Assembly (NCBI RefSeq): GCF_013620795.1
Contig: NZ_LGLW01000001.1
Coordinates: 186,001-250,000 of the forward strand
DNA: 64,000 nt
Direction of reading: 5' to 3'
Origin: Pseudomonas sp. Q2-TVG4-2
GTDB lineage: Bacteria > Pseudomonadota > Gammaproteobacteria > Pseudomonadales > Pseudomonadaceae
Within the stretch, counting starts at the first letter, position 1. Each line of letters starts with the position of its first letter. Shown here in pieces: positions 1 through 11,232 of the stretch. Made by a program: the position numbers and the translations under genes. The notes beneath the pieces are model-generated. The model ran no database searches. It was not told where the DNA came from and was given only the letters and a program-made list of their open reading frames with translations.

Positions 1-270
1 GGCAGCCGGTCGCCAGACACCGCGATCGCCCTCCTGCTGCCAGGCGCCTTCGGCATCGGTTTCAAAGTCGCTATAAAGTCCCGCATCGCCAAGATTGAAA
101 TCGAGGTATCTGATGGCGCTGCCATCCTCGAGGTGCAGCTCGACCTCGGCGACGTCCCGCTCGGGGACGAATCTGACGATGAAATCAAGGTCGACCTGTT
201 TGGCGGCCTGGGTCGGAGCGATGAACAGCAACAACAGAACAGCTAGCAGCGGTAACTGACGGAGGGACAT
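1..270 (-). CDS. Exported protein of unknown function (C-terminus cut by window edge)
   Basis: Reading the minus strand from the ATG at 270 gives an open frame of 90 codons that runs off the window. The first 22 or so residues form a clear signal peptide (MSLRQLPLLAVLLLLFIAPT, then QAA), so the product is exported. The rest visible is acidic and probably beta-rich (VDLDFIVRF, VAEVELHLEDG, IRYLDFNLGD). A GGAG-like element is not obvious upstream. I do not recognise the family. Only the N-terminal part is present, so no function is proposed. Confidence 0.65.
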   Translation of the reverse strand, partial: MSLRQLPLLAVLLLLFIAPTQAAKQVDLDFIVRFVPERDVAEVELHLEDGSAIRYLDFNLGDAGLYSDFETDAEGAWQQEGDRGVWRPAA

Positions 271-322
271 CGAGCGGCTCCAGATTGGGTTCAGTGCTAT
301 GACGGTGCGACTGAAGGTAGAT

Positions 323-772
323 TCAACCGGCGCGAAAAATCAGATGGTCTTCCCAGTCATCTTCAGCGACGGAACCCTCAGCAAGCATTCGGCCGGACTG
401 GGAGATGCGCTCCGCGTGTACTGCATCAGGATCACCGCATACCAGGTGATGCCAGAGCGGAAGATCCTTGCCTTCGGCCACCAGGCGGTAGCCACAGGTG
501 GGCGGCAGCCATTTGAATTGCGCCGCATCCACTGCCGTCAGCTGAACACAGTCAGGCACACTGGCACGCCGGTTGGGGTAGTCAGTACAGCGGCAACTCT
601 TTAAATCGAGCAGTTTGCAGGCGATGCGGGTGTAGTAGACGCTGCCGTCTTCCTCATCCTCGAGCTTTTGCAAGCAGCACAGCCCGCAACCGTCGCACAG
701 CGATTCCCACTCAGCGGAGTCCAGCTCGGCGAGGGTCTTACGCTTCCAAAAGGGTTCGACTTTTGCCGCCAT
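323..772 (-). CDS. ycgN: YcgN-family (UPF0260) cysteine-cluster protein
   Basis: 149-residue cytoplasmic protein of the YcgN/YkgJ-like family, thought to bind zinc or an Fe-S centre through conserved cysteines; its biochemical role is not established. The cluster C-x2-C-x2-C-C lies at about residues 27-33 (LCDGCGLCC), with further cysteines in [13 protein letters not shown], and a C-terminal WEDHLIFR motif typical of the family. It sits downstream of ycgL and rnd on the same strand, an arrangement common in pseudomonads. Start ATG at 772. Confidence 0.9.
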   Translation of the reverse strand: MAAKVEPFWKRKTLAELDSAEWESLCDGCGLCCLQKLEDEEDGSVYYTRIACKLLDLKSCRCTDYPNRRASVPDCVQLTAVDAAQFKWLPPTCGYRLVAEGKDLPLWHHLVCGDPDAVHAERISQSGRMLAEGSVAEDDWEDHLIFRAG

Positions 773-894
773 GAAATGTCATCTCGAATCAAAAATTGCG
801 AGTCTAGTCACTGCCGAGCAGCCGGCCAAGCGTGGCAGAGCCGGCTGCCATTCAATAGGTGGCCAGGTGACCGGCGGCCACCGGATCATTGTTT

Positions 895-1188
895 TCACAT
901 GGGATCGTTGCGACGCAGCAACTCGTCCGGCAAGTGCTCGATATATTCTTCCTCGGGTGGCGGCATCTGAAGGTGGTAACCCTGTTTTTCCAGGTTATCG
1001 AGCACCGTCACGATGTCTTCCCGCGCCAGTTTGCGCTCAGGCGTCAGGACCATATCGAAGGCGTGCTGCGGTGGACCGAACGCGGCAAGCAGCGCTTCAG
1101 GCACGCGCGCCAACGCCTCGCTGCGTTCGACGTACAGGTACATTTCGTTCTTGCGCGGGCTTCTATAGATAGAGCAGATGCGTTTCAT
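895..1188 (-). CDS. ycgL: YcgL domain protein
   Basis: Small protein of 97 residues with the YcgL fold signature: [16 protein letters not shown] at the N-terminus, a central [27 protein letters not shown] stretch split over helix and loop, and [11 protein letters not shown] near the C-terminus. Function in the family is unknown; some members have been linked to motility phenotypes. The ATG overlaps the end of rnd by 4 nt, so the two genes are probably translationally coupled. Confidence 0.9.
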   Translation of the reverse strand: MKRICSIYRSPRKNEMYLYVERSEALARVPEALLAAFGPPQHAFDMVLTPERKLAREDIVTVLDNLEKQGYHLQMPPPEEEYIEHLPDELLRRNDPM

Positions 1189-2309
1189 GAATTCTCTTCC
1201 AGTACATCAAGGAGCGCTTGGCCCATCCGCTCGCGACGCCATCCGCGTAGCGAATCGGGCAGCTCGTAAGGACCATCCGGATACCCGGTCTTCAGTAGGG
1301 CTTCGAGTACTTTCTTCCGCAGCATTAGTTCCGGTGCGATGTCGAGGCCCTGGGCTTCGCGTTGCCCGACCGCACGTAACTTCTTCAGCAGCCCCGAGGC
1401 CTCTAGCGGCAATGGCTCCGGCAGAGGCTCAGGCCAGTCCTGCTCAGGTGTGGCGGCAGCGATGCGGATAAGTTCGAGCAGGGTTTCGCCATCCTGACGC
1501 ACGGTGCGCGGATGCATGTCGTCGATGCGCGCCAGACCCACCAGATCGGTTGGCTGGGTGCGCGCCAGCGGCCACAGGCTGTGCTCGCGCAGTACGCGAT
1601 TGCGTGGCTGATTTCGCGCCCGCGCCTGGCGCTCGCGCCAAGCGGCCAAAACACGCAGCACGGCGAGCTGTTTTGGCTTGAGCCGCCAGGCCTGTTTGAC
1701 CTCGCGATAGGCTTCGTCAGGATCCGTTTCGCGCTGAAGATTTGCCACGAGTTCGGCGCCGTCTTCCAGCACCCAGGCACGCTTTTCGTCTGACAGCTTC
1801 GGCAGCAAAGCCTCATACAGCTCGGCCAGATGCTGAGCATCCTCGGCCGCATAGCGCACCTGCATCTCACTCAGTGGCCGCTGAAGCCAATCGGAACGCG
1901 TCTCGCCTTTGGGCAATTCGATGTTCAGTACGCTCTGTACCAAGCGTGAGTAGCCCATGGAAAAACCAATGTTCAAATAGCCGGCGGCAAGTTGCGTATC
2001 GAACAACGGCATCGGCAGGCTACCCGTCAGGCGCCAGAGCACTTCCAGGTCCTCGCTGCAGGCGTGCAGGACCTTTACAACGGCCTGGTCCTCCAGCAGG
2101 CCGGCCAAGGCGGTCCAATCAGTAATCAGCAATGGATCTATCAGATAGGCGCAACGTCCATCACCAACCTGCAACAGGGCGGCGATCGGATAAAAAGTGT
2201 CGACCCGCATGAACTCGGTATCCACCGCTACATAAGGCAGCTGGCGCCACTCGGCACAAAGGCGGGCCAGATGCGCATCATCCAGCACCCATTGAGTTTC
2301 GATGGCCAC
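1185..2309 (-). CDS. rnd: Ribonuclease D
   Basis: 374-residue 3'-5' exoribonuclease that trims tRNA 3' ends and other structured RNAs. The DEDD catalytic site is visible: D30 and E32 in VAVDTEF (Exo I), D87 in HACSEDLEV (Exo II), Y153 and D157 in RYAAEDAQ (Exo III). A C-terminal HRDC domain follows from about residue 210. Length matches the family. The gene heads a probable rnd-ycgL-ycgN operon. It is divergent from the sulfurtransferase gene, with 149 bp between start codons for both promoters. Confidence 0.95.
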   Translation of the reverse strand: MAIETQWVLDDAHLARLCAEWRQLPYVAVDTEFMRVDTFYPIAALLQVGDGRCAYLIDPLLITDWTALAGLLEDQAVVKVLHACSEDLEVLWRLTGSLPMPLFDTQLAAGYLNIGFSMGYSRLVQSVLNIELPKGETRSDWLQRPLSEMQVRYAAEDAQHLAELYEALLPKLSDEKRAWVLEDGAELVANLQRETDPDEAYREVKQAWRLKPKQLAVLRVLAAWRERQARARNQPRNRVLREHSLWPLARTQPTDLVGLARIDDMHPRTVRQDGETLLELIRIAAATPEQDWPEPLPEPLPLEASGLLKKLRAVGQREAQGLDIAPELMLRKKVLEALLKTGYPDGPYELPDSLRGWRRERMGQALLDVLEENS

Positions 2310-2458
2310 TAGGCCCTCCTTGTTGTTCGGTATTACGACCGGCGTACGGGCGAAGAGGCGCGCAGTATATATCGTGACCCGCTATTCGCAGCGCATTCAT
2401 CGGTAGTGTCGCCCCCGCGTGATAACGTTTGGCCCAACAATCCGAACGGAGCCGCTCC

Positions 2459-3304
2459 ATGCCGCTTGCTCAACTGATCGACACCGACCAACTGGCCGCA
2501 CGACTCTCAGAGCCGAATCTGCGGATTCTCGATTGCCGGTTCGCCCTGGAAGATCCGGAGTACGGCAGGCGCAGCTACGAGCAGGCCCATATTCCCGGCG
2601 CGATGTATCTCGACCTCGAAAACGACCTGTCAGACCCGGTGATACCCGGCCAGACCGGCCGCCATCCACTGCCGCAGCCGGAACGATTAATCGAGCGTCT
2701 TCGCGCCGCAGGGCTGAGCGACGACAGCGAAGTAGTGCTTTACGACGACGGCCCCGGCGCGTTTGCTGCAAGGGCGTGGTGGTTGCTGGCATGGTTGGGC
2801 AAGCGCAGCGGCGTGTACCTGCTGGACGGCGGATTCAGTGCCTGGTGCGGGACCGGTGGTGCGGTGACCCCGAGACAGACCAGCGTTCAGCCGGGCGATA
2901 TTGGGGGCACTCCAGATGACGGCCTACTGATTAATGCGCAACAACTGCTCGCGCACCTGGAGCAACCTGATCTGACCTTGCTTGACGCTCGTGCCCTGCC
3001 CCGCTTTCTCGGCGAGCACGAGCCCATCGATCCGGTAGCCGGACATATTCCAGGCGCTCGCTGCGTGCCGTTCACCGAAAACCTCGACGCCACCGGGCGC
3101 TTTCTACCGCCCGACCAGTTGCGCTCACGGTTCGACCAACAGCTGGCGGGCCGATCGGCCGATACCCTGGTGGCCTACTGTGGGTCCGGCGTAACGGCCT
3201 GCCATAACCTGTTTGCGCTGTGTCTCGCTGGGTACCCGCTGGCCAAGCTTTATCCAGGCTCCTGGAGCGAATGGATCACCAACCCAAGGCGACCTGTCGC
3301 TTGA
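2459..3304 (+). CDS. sseA: 3-mercaptopyruvate/thiosulfate sulfurtransferase (two rhodanese domains)
   Basis: 281-residue sulfurtransferase with an inactive N-terminal rhodanese domain and a catalytic C-terminal one. The active loop is CGSGVTA starting at C241, the form typical of 3-mercaptopyruvate sulfurtransferases; rhodaneses proper usually carry Arg and Lys there. It moves sulfur to thiol or cyanide acceptors in the cytoplasm. The ATG at 2459 is preferred over the in-frame TTG at 2429 because a GGAG box lies about 7 nt upstream and the protein then starts as in relatives (MPLAQLIDTDQL). Confidence 0.9.
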   Translation: MPLAQLIDTDQLAARLSEPNLRILDCRFALEDPEYGRRSYEQAHIPGAMYLDLENDLSDPVIPGQTGRHPLPQPERLIERLRAAGLSDDSEVVLYDDGPGAFAARAWWLLAWLGKRSGVYLLDGGFSAWCGTGGAVTPRQTSVQPGDIGGTPDDGLLINAQQLLAHLEQPDLTLLDARALPRFLGEHEPIDPVAGHIPGARCVPFTENLDATGRFLPPDQLRSRFDQQLAGRSADTLVAYCGSGVTACHNLFALCLAGYPLAKLYPGSWSEWITNPRRPVA

Positions 3305-3321
3305 AACGCGCCCTAAAAAAA

Positions 3322-3335
3322 TGACCGAACGGTCA
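3322..3335. promoter_or_regulatory. Perfect 14-bp palindrome upstream of the FadL-type gene
   Basis: TGACCGAACGGTCA is a perfect inverted repeat located about 145 bp before the porin start codon. The form (TGACCG-N2-CGGTCA) resembles operators of TetR-family repressors, several of which control fatty-acid genes. The regulator is not in the window, so the assignment is inference. It also lies only 18 bp after the sulfurtransferase stop codon. Confidence 0.4.
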
Positions 3336-3479
3336 GTGATTGGCTATAGGGTTTTTCCGGCTATTCGACCATTTATCGCCGCCGATCGTAGTTCTTTACG
3401 AAAAATTGCACTCTTTCGTTTGCGACGGATCAGAGAAGCTTGATAGGGTCCGAGCCGCTTTTTTCCCTGGAGTACAACA

Positions 3480-4766
3480 ATGAGAACAACTTGGTTGAAG
3501 ACCGCCATTGCAGTGGCCGTAGGCGCCCTTTCCACTCAGGCGATGGCGGCCGGCTTCGCGCTCAATGAGCAAAGCATCAGCGGCATGGGCACCTCCTTCG
3601 CAGGCCGCTCCTCTTCTGCCGATGACGCCACCACCCTGTTCGGCAACCCAGCCGGCATGTCGCGCCTCAAGCGTGAAGAAGTTAGCCTCGGAATGGCGGC
3701 GATTCATGCCAAGACGGATATCAATGACACCAGCAGCTTCCCAGCAAGCGGTAGCAATGATGGCGACATGGTTCCGTTTACCGCTGTACCAATGGGTTAC
3801 TACGTCAAGCCGATCGACGACAAGTGGGCTGTCGGAGTAGGCCTGTATGTCCCTTTCGGGCTCGTTACCGACTATGAAAACGGCTTCCAGGGTCGCTACT
3901 TCGGTGATTACAGTGAAGTTCGCGTGATCACCGTGCAGCCAACCGTCAGTTATCGCTTCAACGAGAAACTGTCGATCGGCTTTGGACCGACAATCAACCG
4001 CATCGACGGCCAGCTGGAAAGCGCTTCGCTAAGCCGTTTCACTCCTGGAACCAATGATGGGCGGGTCAAGGTCAAAGGCGACGACACTGCGCTAGGCTTC
4101 AACGCCGGCTTGCTTTATGAGTTTTCGCCACAGACCCGCGCAGGCATCACTTATCACTCCAAAGTGAAGTACAAGCTCGAAGGCGAGACCAAACTTTCGG
4201 GCGCAGGCTTCGACCAGTTTGCAGCCATCGGCTTACAGGCTTCCGGGGAATACGACGCGTCGCTGGGTCTCGACACGCCGGAATCGGTAGACATGTCGAT
4301 CACTCACGATCTCGATGACCAGTGGACCCTGTATGCCGGCGCCATGTGGACTCGCTGGAGCCGCTTCGAAGCCATCGTGATTGAAAACCAAGGAATTCCT
4401 GGCCCGCTGCAGCCAAGCCTTGCCCCAATCGTCGAAGAACAGGACTGGCATGACACATGGTCCTATGCGCTAGGCGCTGCGTACAAGGTGAACAAGGAAT
4501 GGACGCTGCGTACGGGTCTGGCCCTCGACCAGAGCCCTACCAACAACACGCATCGTTCGCCTCGCATCCCGACTGGTGACCGCACTGCGGTAAGCCTGGG
4601 CCTGGCCTGGAACCCGACCGACGACGTCACCGTTGACCTGGCGTACTCCTACCTGTGGGAAGAAGACGCCAAGGTGCAGCGCGCCAGCCCGACTCGCGGC
4701 ACTTACAACGCCACGTACGAAAACAGCGCCCATGGCTTCGGCGCTGCGATGAGCTACCGCTTCTGA
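3480..4766 (+). CDS. FadL/OmpP1/TodX-type outer membrane transport protein
   Basis: 428-residue outer-membrane beta-barrel for uptake of long-chain fatty acids or other hydrophobic molecules. A signal peptide ends at AMA-AGFALNEQS, which matches the FadL start (G-F-x-L-x-E-x-S). FGNPAGMSRL at about residue 58 is the NPA signature of the hatch domain, and the chain ends in the aromatic SYRF expected of a barrel protein. A GGAG box lies 7 nt upstream of the ATG. The substrate cannot be read from the sequence, so no symbol is given. Confidence 0.9.
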   Translation: MRTTWLKTAIAVAVGALSTQAMAAGFALNEQSISGMGTSFAGRSSSADDATTLFGNPAGMSRLKREEVSLGMAAIHAKTDINDTSSFPASGSNDGDMVPFTAVPMGYYVKPIDDKWAVGVGLYVPFGLVTDYENGFQGRYFGDYSEVRVITVQPTVSYRFNEKLSIGFGPTINRIDGQLESASLSRFTPGTNDGRVKVKGDDTALGFNAGLLYEFSPQTRAGITYHSKVKYKLEGETKLSGAGFDQFAAIGLQASGEYDASLGLDTPESVDMSITHDLDDQWTLYAGAMWTRWSRFEAIVIENQGIPGPLQPSLAPIVEEQDWHDTWSYALGAAYKVNKEWTLRTGLALDQSPTNNTHRSPRIPTGDRTAVSLGLAWNPTDDVTVDLAYSYLWEEDAKVQRASPTRGTYNATYENSAHGFGAAMSYRF

Positions 4767-4773
4767 TGCAGCT

Positions 4774-4795
4774 GCCCCGGCCGTTCGGCCGGGGC
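4774..4795 (+). terminator. Hairpin after the FadL-type gene
   Basis: A 9-bp GC-only stem (GCCCCGGCC / GGCCGGGGC) with loop GTTC begins 7 nt after the stop codon. The 3' flank TTCTCTCCC is pyrimidine-rich but not a true T run. It separates two convergent genes and may serve both. Confidence 0.65.
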
Positions 4796-4807
4796 TTCTC
4801 TCCCTCG

Positions 4808-5356
4808 CTACCTGCGCAACGCCTTTTCCACCGCCTCGATCAGTTTGGGATCGTCCGGCTCGACCTTGCTGGAAAAATAGTCCACTACGCGTCCGTTTCG
4901 ATCGACTACGTATTTGTAGAAATTCCAGCGTGGCGCCGCTCCGGCCTGCTCGGCCAATTCCCTAAACAACGGTATCGCATCGCTGCCCCGCACCGGTTGG
5001 GTCTGCGCCATCGGGAATGTCACGCCGTAATTGACGTAACAGACCTCAGCGGTTTCAGCCGCGTCATCGGACTCCTGGAAGAAATCATCCGACGGCACGC
5101 CGAGCACGACCAGACCCTCTTGCCGGTATCGCTGATAGAGTGCCTCAAGCCCTTTGAACTGCGGCGCGAAGCCACAAAAGCTGGCGGTATTGACCACCAC
5201 TAACGCCTTCCCTTGAAACTGCTGGCAGAGGTCGATGGTTTCCTTGGAGCGCAGTTCCGGCAGTTCATGCTGCAACAACACCGGGCATTCATTCGCCGCA
5301 GCGGGGCCGGCGAGCAGAGTCAAGGCAAGTGAGGCGGCAAACAGATGGGTTCTCAT
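4808..5356 (-). CDS. Exported glutathione peroxidase family protein
   Basis: 182-residue thiol peroxidase of the GPx family, reducing peroxides with glutathione or thioredoxin. A signal peptide (about residues 1-21, ending GPAAA) places it in the periplasm. The peroxidatic cysteine is C61 in NTASFCGF and the WNFYKY motif supplies W144 and N145. The usual catalytic Gln of the FPCNQF motif is Asp here (GVPSDDF, residue 91), a change common in exported bacterial members. Convergent with the porin gene. Confidence 0.85.
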   Translation of the reverse strand: MRTHLFAASLALTLLAGPAAANECPVLLQHELPELRSKETIDLCQQFQGKALVVVNTASFCGFAPQFKGLEALYQRYRQEGLVVLGVPSDDFFQESDDAAETAEVCYVNYGVTFPMAQTQPVRGSDAIPLFRELAEQAGAAPRWNFYKYVVDRNGRVVDYFSSKVEPDDPKLIEAVEKALRR

Positions 5357-5455
5357 GGAACATCTCCAGGCAGGACCGCAACCACGCTACTCCCGCCATG
5401 GCGAGCCGGCAACGTCTGATCTCGCCCGTCGGCAAACCCACGGCACAAGCACGAT

Positions 5456-5482
5456 ATCGTTATATACAAATCTATATAGCGG
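5456..5482 (+). promoter_or_regulatory. ModE operator (molybdate box)
   Basis: ATCGTTATATA at 5456-5466, spacer CAAATC, then TATATAGCGG at 5473-5482. This matches the known ModE box layout (an ATCGNTATATA arm, about 6 nt, and a TATATA-NCGAT arm), with only the distal end of the right arm degenerate. It lies 35 bp before the modE start codon, so molybdate-loaded ModE probably represses its own operon. Confidence 0.85.
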
Positions 5483-5516
5483 CAGCAGAATAGCCGCAGT
5501 CGACCAGGAGCCAACC

Positions 5517-7090
<1,574 letters not shown>

Positions 7091-7096
7091 CGCGCG

Positions 7097-7780
7097 ATGC
7101 CAACCTTGGATGATGCCAGCCTCTCGGCAATCTGGCTGACGCTCAAACTCGCCAGTATCACCACCGTACTGCTGCTGGTGATCGGGACGCCAATCGCCTG
7201 GTGGCTGGCACGCACCGGTTCACGGCTGAAAGGTCCAATCGGTGCCGTGGTGGCGCTGCCCCTGGTACTGCCACCGAGCGTGCTGGGCTTCTACCTGCTG
7301 GTGGCCATGGGGCCCAACGGCCCGGTCGGGCAGCTGACGCAGTTTCTCGGTCTCGGCACGCTGCCCTTTACCTTCGCAGGCCTGGTGGTGGGGTCACTGT
7401 TCTATTCCATGCCCTTTGTCGTGCAGCCACTGCAGAACGCCTTCGAGGCCATTGGCGATCGGCCGCTGGAAGCTGCAGCAACCTTGCGCGCCGCCCCGCT
7501 GGACTGCTTCTTCAGCGTCGTATTGCCACTCGCCAAACCCGGTTTCATTACGGCCAGCATTCTCGGCTTCGCCCATACCGTGGGCGAGTTCGGCGTGGTG
7601 CTGATGATCGGCGGGAACATTCCAGAGAGGACCCGGGTGGTATCCGTGCAGATTTACGACCATGTGGAGGCGATGGAATACACCCAGGCGCACTGGCTCG
7701 CCGGCGGGATGCTGCTGTTCTCGTTTCTGGTACTGCTCATGCTCTATAGCAGCCGCTTCAGACAGGGGTGGCGTGGATGA
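7097..7780 (+). CDS. modB: Molybdate ABC transporter permease
   Basis: 227-residue inner-membrane permease with about five or six hydrophobic helices. The cytoplasmic EAA loop that contacts ModC is seen as [26 protein letters not shown], read as EAAATL, 14 more residues, then LPLAKPG. It also carries the characteristic [15 protein letters not shown] and [15 protein letters not shown] segments. It follows modA after 6 bp and overlaps modC by 4 nt. Confidence 0.95.
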   Translation: MPTLDDASLSAIWLTLKLASITTVLLLVIGTPIAWWLARTGSRLKGPIGAVVALPLVLPPSVLGFYLLVAMGPNGPVGQLTQFLGLGTLPFTFAGLVVGSLFYSMPFVVQPLQNAFEAIGDRPLEAAATLRAAPLDCFFSVVLPLAKPGFITASILGFAHTVGEFGVVLMIGGNIPERTRVVSVQIYDHVEAMEYTQAHWLAGGMLLFSFLVLLMLYSSRFRQGWRG

Positions 7781-8868
7781 CAACCAGCCAGACAGGCATC
7801 CTCGCCAGATTGCAGCTGAGGCATCCAGGCTTCACCCTGGATGTCGACCTGCAGCTGCCGGGGCGCGGCGTCACCGCGCTGTTCGGCCACTCGGGCTCCG
7901 GCAAGACCAGTTGCCTGCGCTGCATCGCCGGGTTGGAACGTGCCGGCACCGGCTTGCTCGAAGTGAATGGTGAATGCTGGCAGGATTCGGCCAGCCGATC
8001 ATTCGTACCGCCTCACCGGCGTGCCCTCGGCTACGTCTTTCAGGATGCCAACCTCTTCGCGCACCTGACCGTCAGACACAACCTCGAGTTCGGCATGAAA
8101 CGCGTCGCTGCCCACCTGCGGCGCGTCGTCTGGAGCCAGGCCGTGGAGCTGCTCGGCATTGGTCATCTGCTGGAGCGCATGCCGGAGCACCTGTCCGGCG
8201 GCGAACGCCAGCGCGTTGCCATCGCCCGAGCGTTACTGACCAGCCCGCGATTGTTGCTAATGGATGAGCCACTGGCCGCCCTGGATCTCAAGCGCAAACA
8301 GGAGGTCCTGCCTTACCTTGAGCGGCTGCATGACGAACTGGAAATCCCAGTCATCTACGTCAGCCATTCGCCGGATGAGGTGGCTCGACTCGCCGATCAC
8401 GTGGTGCTGCTGGAAGAAGGCCGTGTGATCGCCCAGGGCGGGTTGCACGAAACCCTCGCCCGCCTCGATTTGCCGATCGCATTCAGCGAAGACGCGGGCG
8501 TGGTCATCGAATCGCGGGTCGCCGAACATGACCCAACCTATCACCTGACGCGGCTGGTATTTCCCGGCGGCGACGTGCTGGTGGCGCAGCGCGACGAAGC
8601 GATCGGCCACCGGCTGCGCTTTCGCGTCCATGCACGGGACGTCAGCCTGGCCCTTGAGCGCGCGGAGGGCACCAGTATCAGTAATCTGCTGCCGGCTCGC
8701 GTCGAGCAGATAGTCGCTGCCGATACGCCCGCGCACGTTCTGGTCAGGCTCGACGCTCAGGGCACGCCGCTACTGGCGCGCATCACTCGGCGCTCAGCCG
8801 ATCAGCTCGGCGTCATCGAAGGGAAAGCGCTTTGGGCCCAGATCAAGTCGGTGGCGCTGCTGGGCTGA
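7777..8868 (+). CDS. modC: Molybdate ABC transporter ATP-binding protein
   Basis: 363-residue ATPase that powers molybdate import. Walker A is GHSGSGKT (37-44), the signature is [15 protein letters not shown], Walker B is LLLMDEP, and a C-terminal MOP domain ([15 protein letters not shown] onward) senses molybdate. The ATG at 7777 forms an ATGA overlap with the modB stop and is preferred to the GTG at 7768. The gene ends 5 bp from the convergent cobS stop with no obvious terminator between them. Confidence 0.95.
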   Translation: MTTSQTGILARLQLRHPGFTLDVDLQLPGRGVTALFGHSGSGKTSCLRCIAGLERAGTGLLEVNGECWQDSASRSFVPPHRRALGYVFQDANLFAHLTVRHNLEFGMKRVAAHLRRVVWSQAVELLGIGHLLERMPEHLSGGERQRVAIARALLTSPRLLLMDEPLAALDLKRKQEVLPYLERLHDELEIPVIYVSHSPDEVARLADHVVLLEEGRVIAQGGLHETLARLDLPIAFSEDAGVVIESRVAEHDPTYHLTRLVFPGGDVLVAQRDEAIGHRLRFRVHARDVSLALERAEGTSISNLLPARVEQIVAADTPAHVLVRLDAQGTPLLARITRRSADQLGVIEGKALWAQIKSVALLG

Positions 8869-8873
8869 ATCGC

Positions 8874-9605
8874 TCATAGCTGCACGGCCAGCGCAACCAG
8901 CACGCTGCACTCGACCAGTTCCAGCAACGCCCCGGCGGTGTCGCCGGTGGTGCCGCCAATACGCCGGCACATCGCCCTTCGTGCCAGCCAGCCGACACCA
9001 CCAGCAACGGGCAGCGCCAGCCAGCCGGTGCCCACCAATACAAGACACAGCACAACGGCTGCGATCAGCGCCCCTTTGACCTGGCCTCGCGGAAGGTGCT
9101 CGGCAAGCCCCTGTCCCAGACCACCCTGACGGACATAGGGCGTACCGAGAAACAACCCCAGCACCGCGCTACGCCCTAGTACCGGTGCGAGCAGCAACGC
9201 CAGATCGTGCCCCTCCGCAAGCAGCACCCAGAGCGCAACGAACTTCAGCAGCAGCAACAGCACCAGTACCACCACGGCAGCCGGTCCGCTGCGCGGATCT
9301 TTCATGATCGCCAACGTGCGCTCGCGATCACCAAAGCCTCCCAGCCAAGCATCGGCACTGTCCGCCAGCCCATCGAGGTGTAGAGCGCCAGTCAGCGCAA
9401 CCCATGCCGTCAACAACAGTGCAGCTTTCAATGGCGCAGCCGAACTACCCAGCGCCATGTCGAGCAGCCAGAGCAGGCTGCCGATCAGCAGCCCGACAAG
9501 CGGGTAATAGAGAAGCGACTTGCCGACCTGCTGCGGTTCGGGCTTGCCATCCAGGCGCACCGGCAGGCAGGTGAGAAACTGCAATGCGATCAGAAAAGGC
9601 TGCAT
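8874..9605 (-). CDS. cobS: Adenosylcobinamide-GDP ribazoletransferase (cobalamin synthase)
   Basis: 243-residue integral membrane enzyme (CobV in the Pseudomonas denitrificans nomenclature) that joins adenosylcobinamide-GDP to alpha-ribazole(-phosphate), the last assembly step of cobalamin. It has several hydrophobic helices and family motifs LQFLTCLPV near the N-terminus, HLDGLADSADAW and the ERTLAIMKDPRSGP segment. It is the last gene of the cobalamin operon and overlaps cobC by 16 nt. Confidence 0.95.
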   Translation of the reverse strand: MQPFLIALQFLTCLPVRLDGKPEPQQVGKSLLYYPLVGLLIGSLLWLLDMALGSSAAPLKAALLLTAWVALTGALHLDGLADSADAWLGGFGDRERTLAIMKDPRSGPAAVVVLVLLLLLKFVALWVLLAEGHDLALLLAPVLGRSAVLGLFLGTPYVRQGGLGQGLAEHLPRGQVKGALIAAVVLCLVLVGTGWLALPVAGGVGWLARRAMCRRIGGTTGDTAGALLELVECSVLVALAVQL

Positions 9606-10183
9606 CGCTCCTCCAGCCAGAGTGTCGCATCGGCGAAGCCGGTTCTCAGCCCGAACAGTTCGCCATGACCGACTTCGACTTCCAACAGACCTTCGCGGGG
9701 CAGGTCACGGGCCTGGGCCAGCAGCAAACGCATCACGCCTGCGTGGGTGATGAGCAGCACGTGTTCGCCCGCACAACGATCGGTCATCCGCTCGATTGCG
9801 GTCAGTACGCGGCTCTTGAAGGTAACCAAAGGCTCCCCACCGGGCGGCGTAAACCCGTAAGGGTCGCGCCAGAAGCGGCCCAGCTCATCACTTTGGTCGA
9901 TCATCAGCTCGGCGGCGGTATGACCCTCCCAATCGCCGAAGTCCAACTCCCGCAGATCAGGCGCCAGCTCGAGCGGAAGCTGTAGTTGTTCGGCCAGCTC
10001 GGCGGCGAAACTGGCGCAGCGGCGCAAGGGCGAGCTGACGATTCGTTGCCAGGACCCTTCGCCCGCCACAGCCGCACGCAGCTGTTCCCACCCAGTAGCA
10101 CTGAGCTCGTCATCCAGCCGACCGCGAAAGCCGCCGCCGGATACCGTCTCGCCATGGCGCAGCATATCCAGGTAAAGGCTCAT
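9590..10183 (-). CDS. cobC: Alpha-ribazole phosphatase
   Basis: 197-residue member of the histidine phosphatase (phosphoglycerate mutase-like) family. The catalytic RHG triplet is at residues 9-11, and the second histidine is in [11 protein letters not shown]. It removes the 5' phosphate of alpha-ribazole-phosphate or of adenosylcobalamin-phosphate. The general family is broad, but the position between cobT and cobS, with overlaps on both sides, supports the cobalamin role. Confidence 0.9.
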   Translation of the reverse strand: MSLYLDMLRHGETVSGGGFRGRLDDELSATGWEQLRAAVAGEGSWQRIVSSPLRRCASFAAELAEQLQLPLELAPDLRELDFGDWEGHTAAELMIDQSDELGRFWRDPYGFTPPGGEPLVTFKSRVLTAIERMTDRCAGEHVLLITHAGVMRLLLAQARDLPREGLLEVEVGHGELFGLRTGFADATLWLEERCSLF

Positions 10184-11232
10184 TGATGCTTCGCCGCGAC
10201 AGCCGCTTCGGCGAATGTGGCCATGCCATCGTGCAGCGCACAGGCCAGCCGTAGCAGCGGAACCGCCAGCGCCGCACCGCTGCCTTCACCCAAGCGCAGG
10301 CCAAGGTCCAGCAAGGGTTGCGCATCCAGTTCTGCCAGCACGGCGGCGTGTCCCGGTTCCGCCGAACGATGGGCGAACAGCAGCCATTCCCGGCAGGCCG
10401 GATTCAGGCGCATCGCGCAAAGCGCCGCCACACTGCAGATGAAGCCATCGACCAGCGCCACGATGCCTTGTTGCGCACACGCAATATAAGCGCCCGTCAG
10501 CGCGGCGAGTTCGAAACCGCCGAGCCGCTGCATCCAGTCGAACGTGTCGTGTGCGCCTGCATGGAACGCCAGCGCCCGTTCGATCACGGCACATTTATGG
10601 GCCACACCCGCGGCGTCCAAACCGGTCCCCGGACCCGCCAGGCTCTGCGGTTGGCAACCCAGCAAGGCACAGGCCAGCGCCGCCGCCGTCGTGGTATTCC
10701 CGATGCCCATCTCACCACCGATAAACAGGTCGGTTTGCTGCTGCCGCGCCCGCAGCACGCTGTCACGTCCGCCCGCCATGGCGCGCTGACAGGTCTCGAC
10801 ACTCATCGCGGCAGCCTGGGTGAAATTGCACGTGCCGGGGCCCAGCGCCAAGTGGCGCACGTTTGGCAGCGACTGAAATGGAGTTGCTGTCCCCAGGTCG
10901 ATCACCTCCAACTTCGCCCCGAGCTGGCCGGCCAGCACACTGATCGCCGCACCACCATTGACGAAATTGCCGAGCATCTGGCCGGTAACAGACTGCGGAA
11001 ATGCCGAAACGCCCTCCTCCGCCACACCATGGTCGCCAGCAAAGACAGCGATCCAGATGTGCTCAAGCGATGGGCGATGGCAACCCTGCAGTGCCGCCAG
11101 CTGCGGGACGAGGGATTCGACTCGCCCCAACGCCCCGGGTGGTTTGGTCAGTTGGGCGTCGCGCTGACGTGCCGCTTCGCGGGCCGATTCGTCCGGCGCC
11201 CGACATGCCTCTTGCCACCAATGCCCGCTCAA
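10180..11232 (-). CDS. cobT: Nicotinate-nucleotide--dimethylbenzimidazole phosphoribosyltransferase
   Basis: 350-residue enzyme that transfers ribose phosphate from nicotinate mononucleotide to 5,6-dimethylbenzimidazole, giving alpha-ribazole-phosphate. Conserved stretches are [40 protein letters not shown] and the catalytic glutamate E316 in [10 protein letters not shown]. It uses the base made by BluB of the same operon. It overlaps both neighbours by 4 nt. Confidence 0.95.
   Translation of the reverse strand: MSGHWWQEACRAPDESAREAARQRDAQLTKPPGALGRVESLVPQLAALQGCHRPSLEHIWIAVFAGDHGVAEEGVSAFPQSVTGQMLGNFVNGGAAISVLAGQLGAKLEVIDLGTATPFQSLPNVRHLALGPGTCNFTQAAAMSVETCQRAMAGGRDSVLRARQQQTDLFIGGEMGIGNTTTAAALACALLGCQPQSLAGPGTGLDAAGVAHKCAVIERALAFHAGAHDTFDWMQRLGGFELAALTGAYIACAQQGIVALVDGFICSVAALCAMRLNPACREWLLFAHRSAEPGHAAVLAELDAQPLLDLGLRLGEGSGAALAVPLLRLACALHDGMATFAEAAVAAKHQ

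Noticed and set aside
4808..5356. Loss of the catalytic Gln in the glutathione peroxidase
   Set aside because: Gln to Asp/Asn changes in this motif are common among exported bacterial members, so this is not evidence of inactivation.
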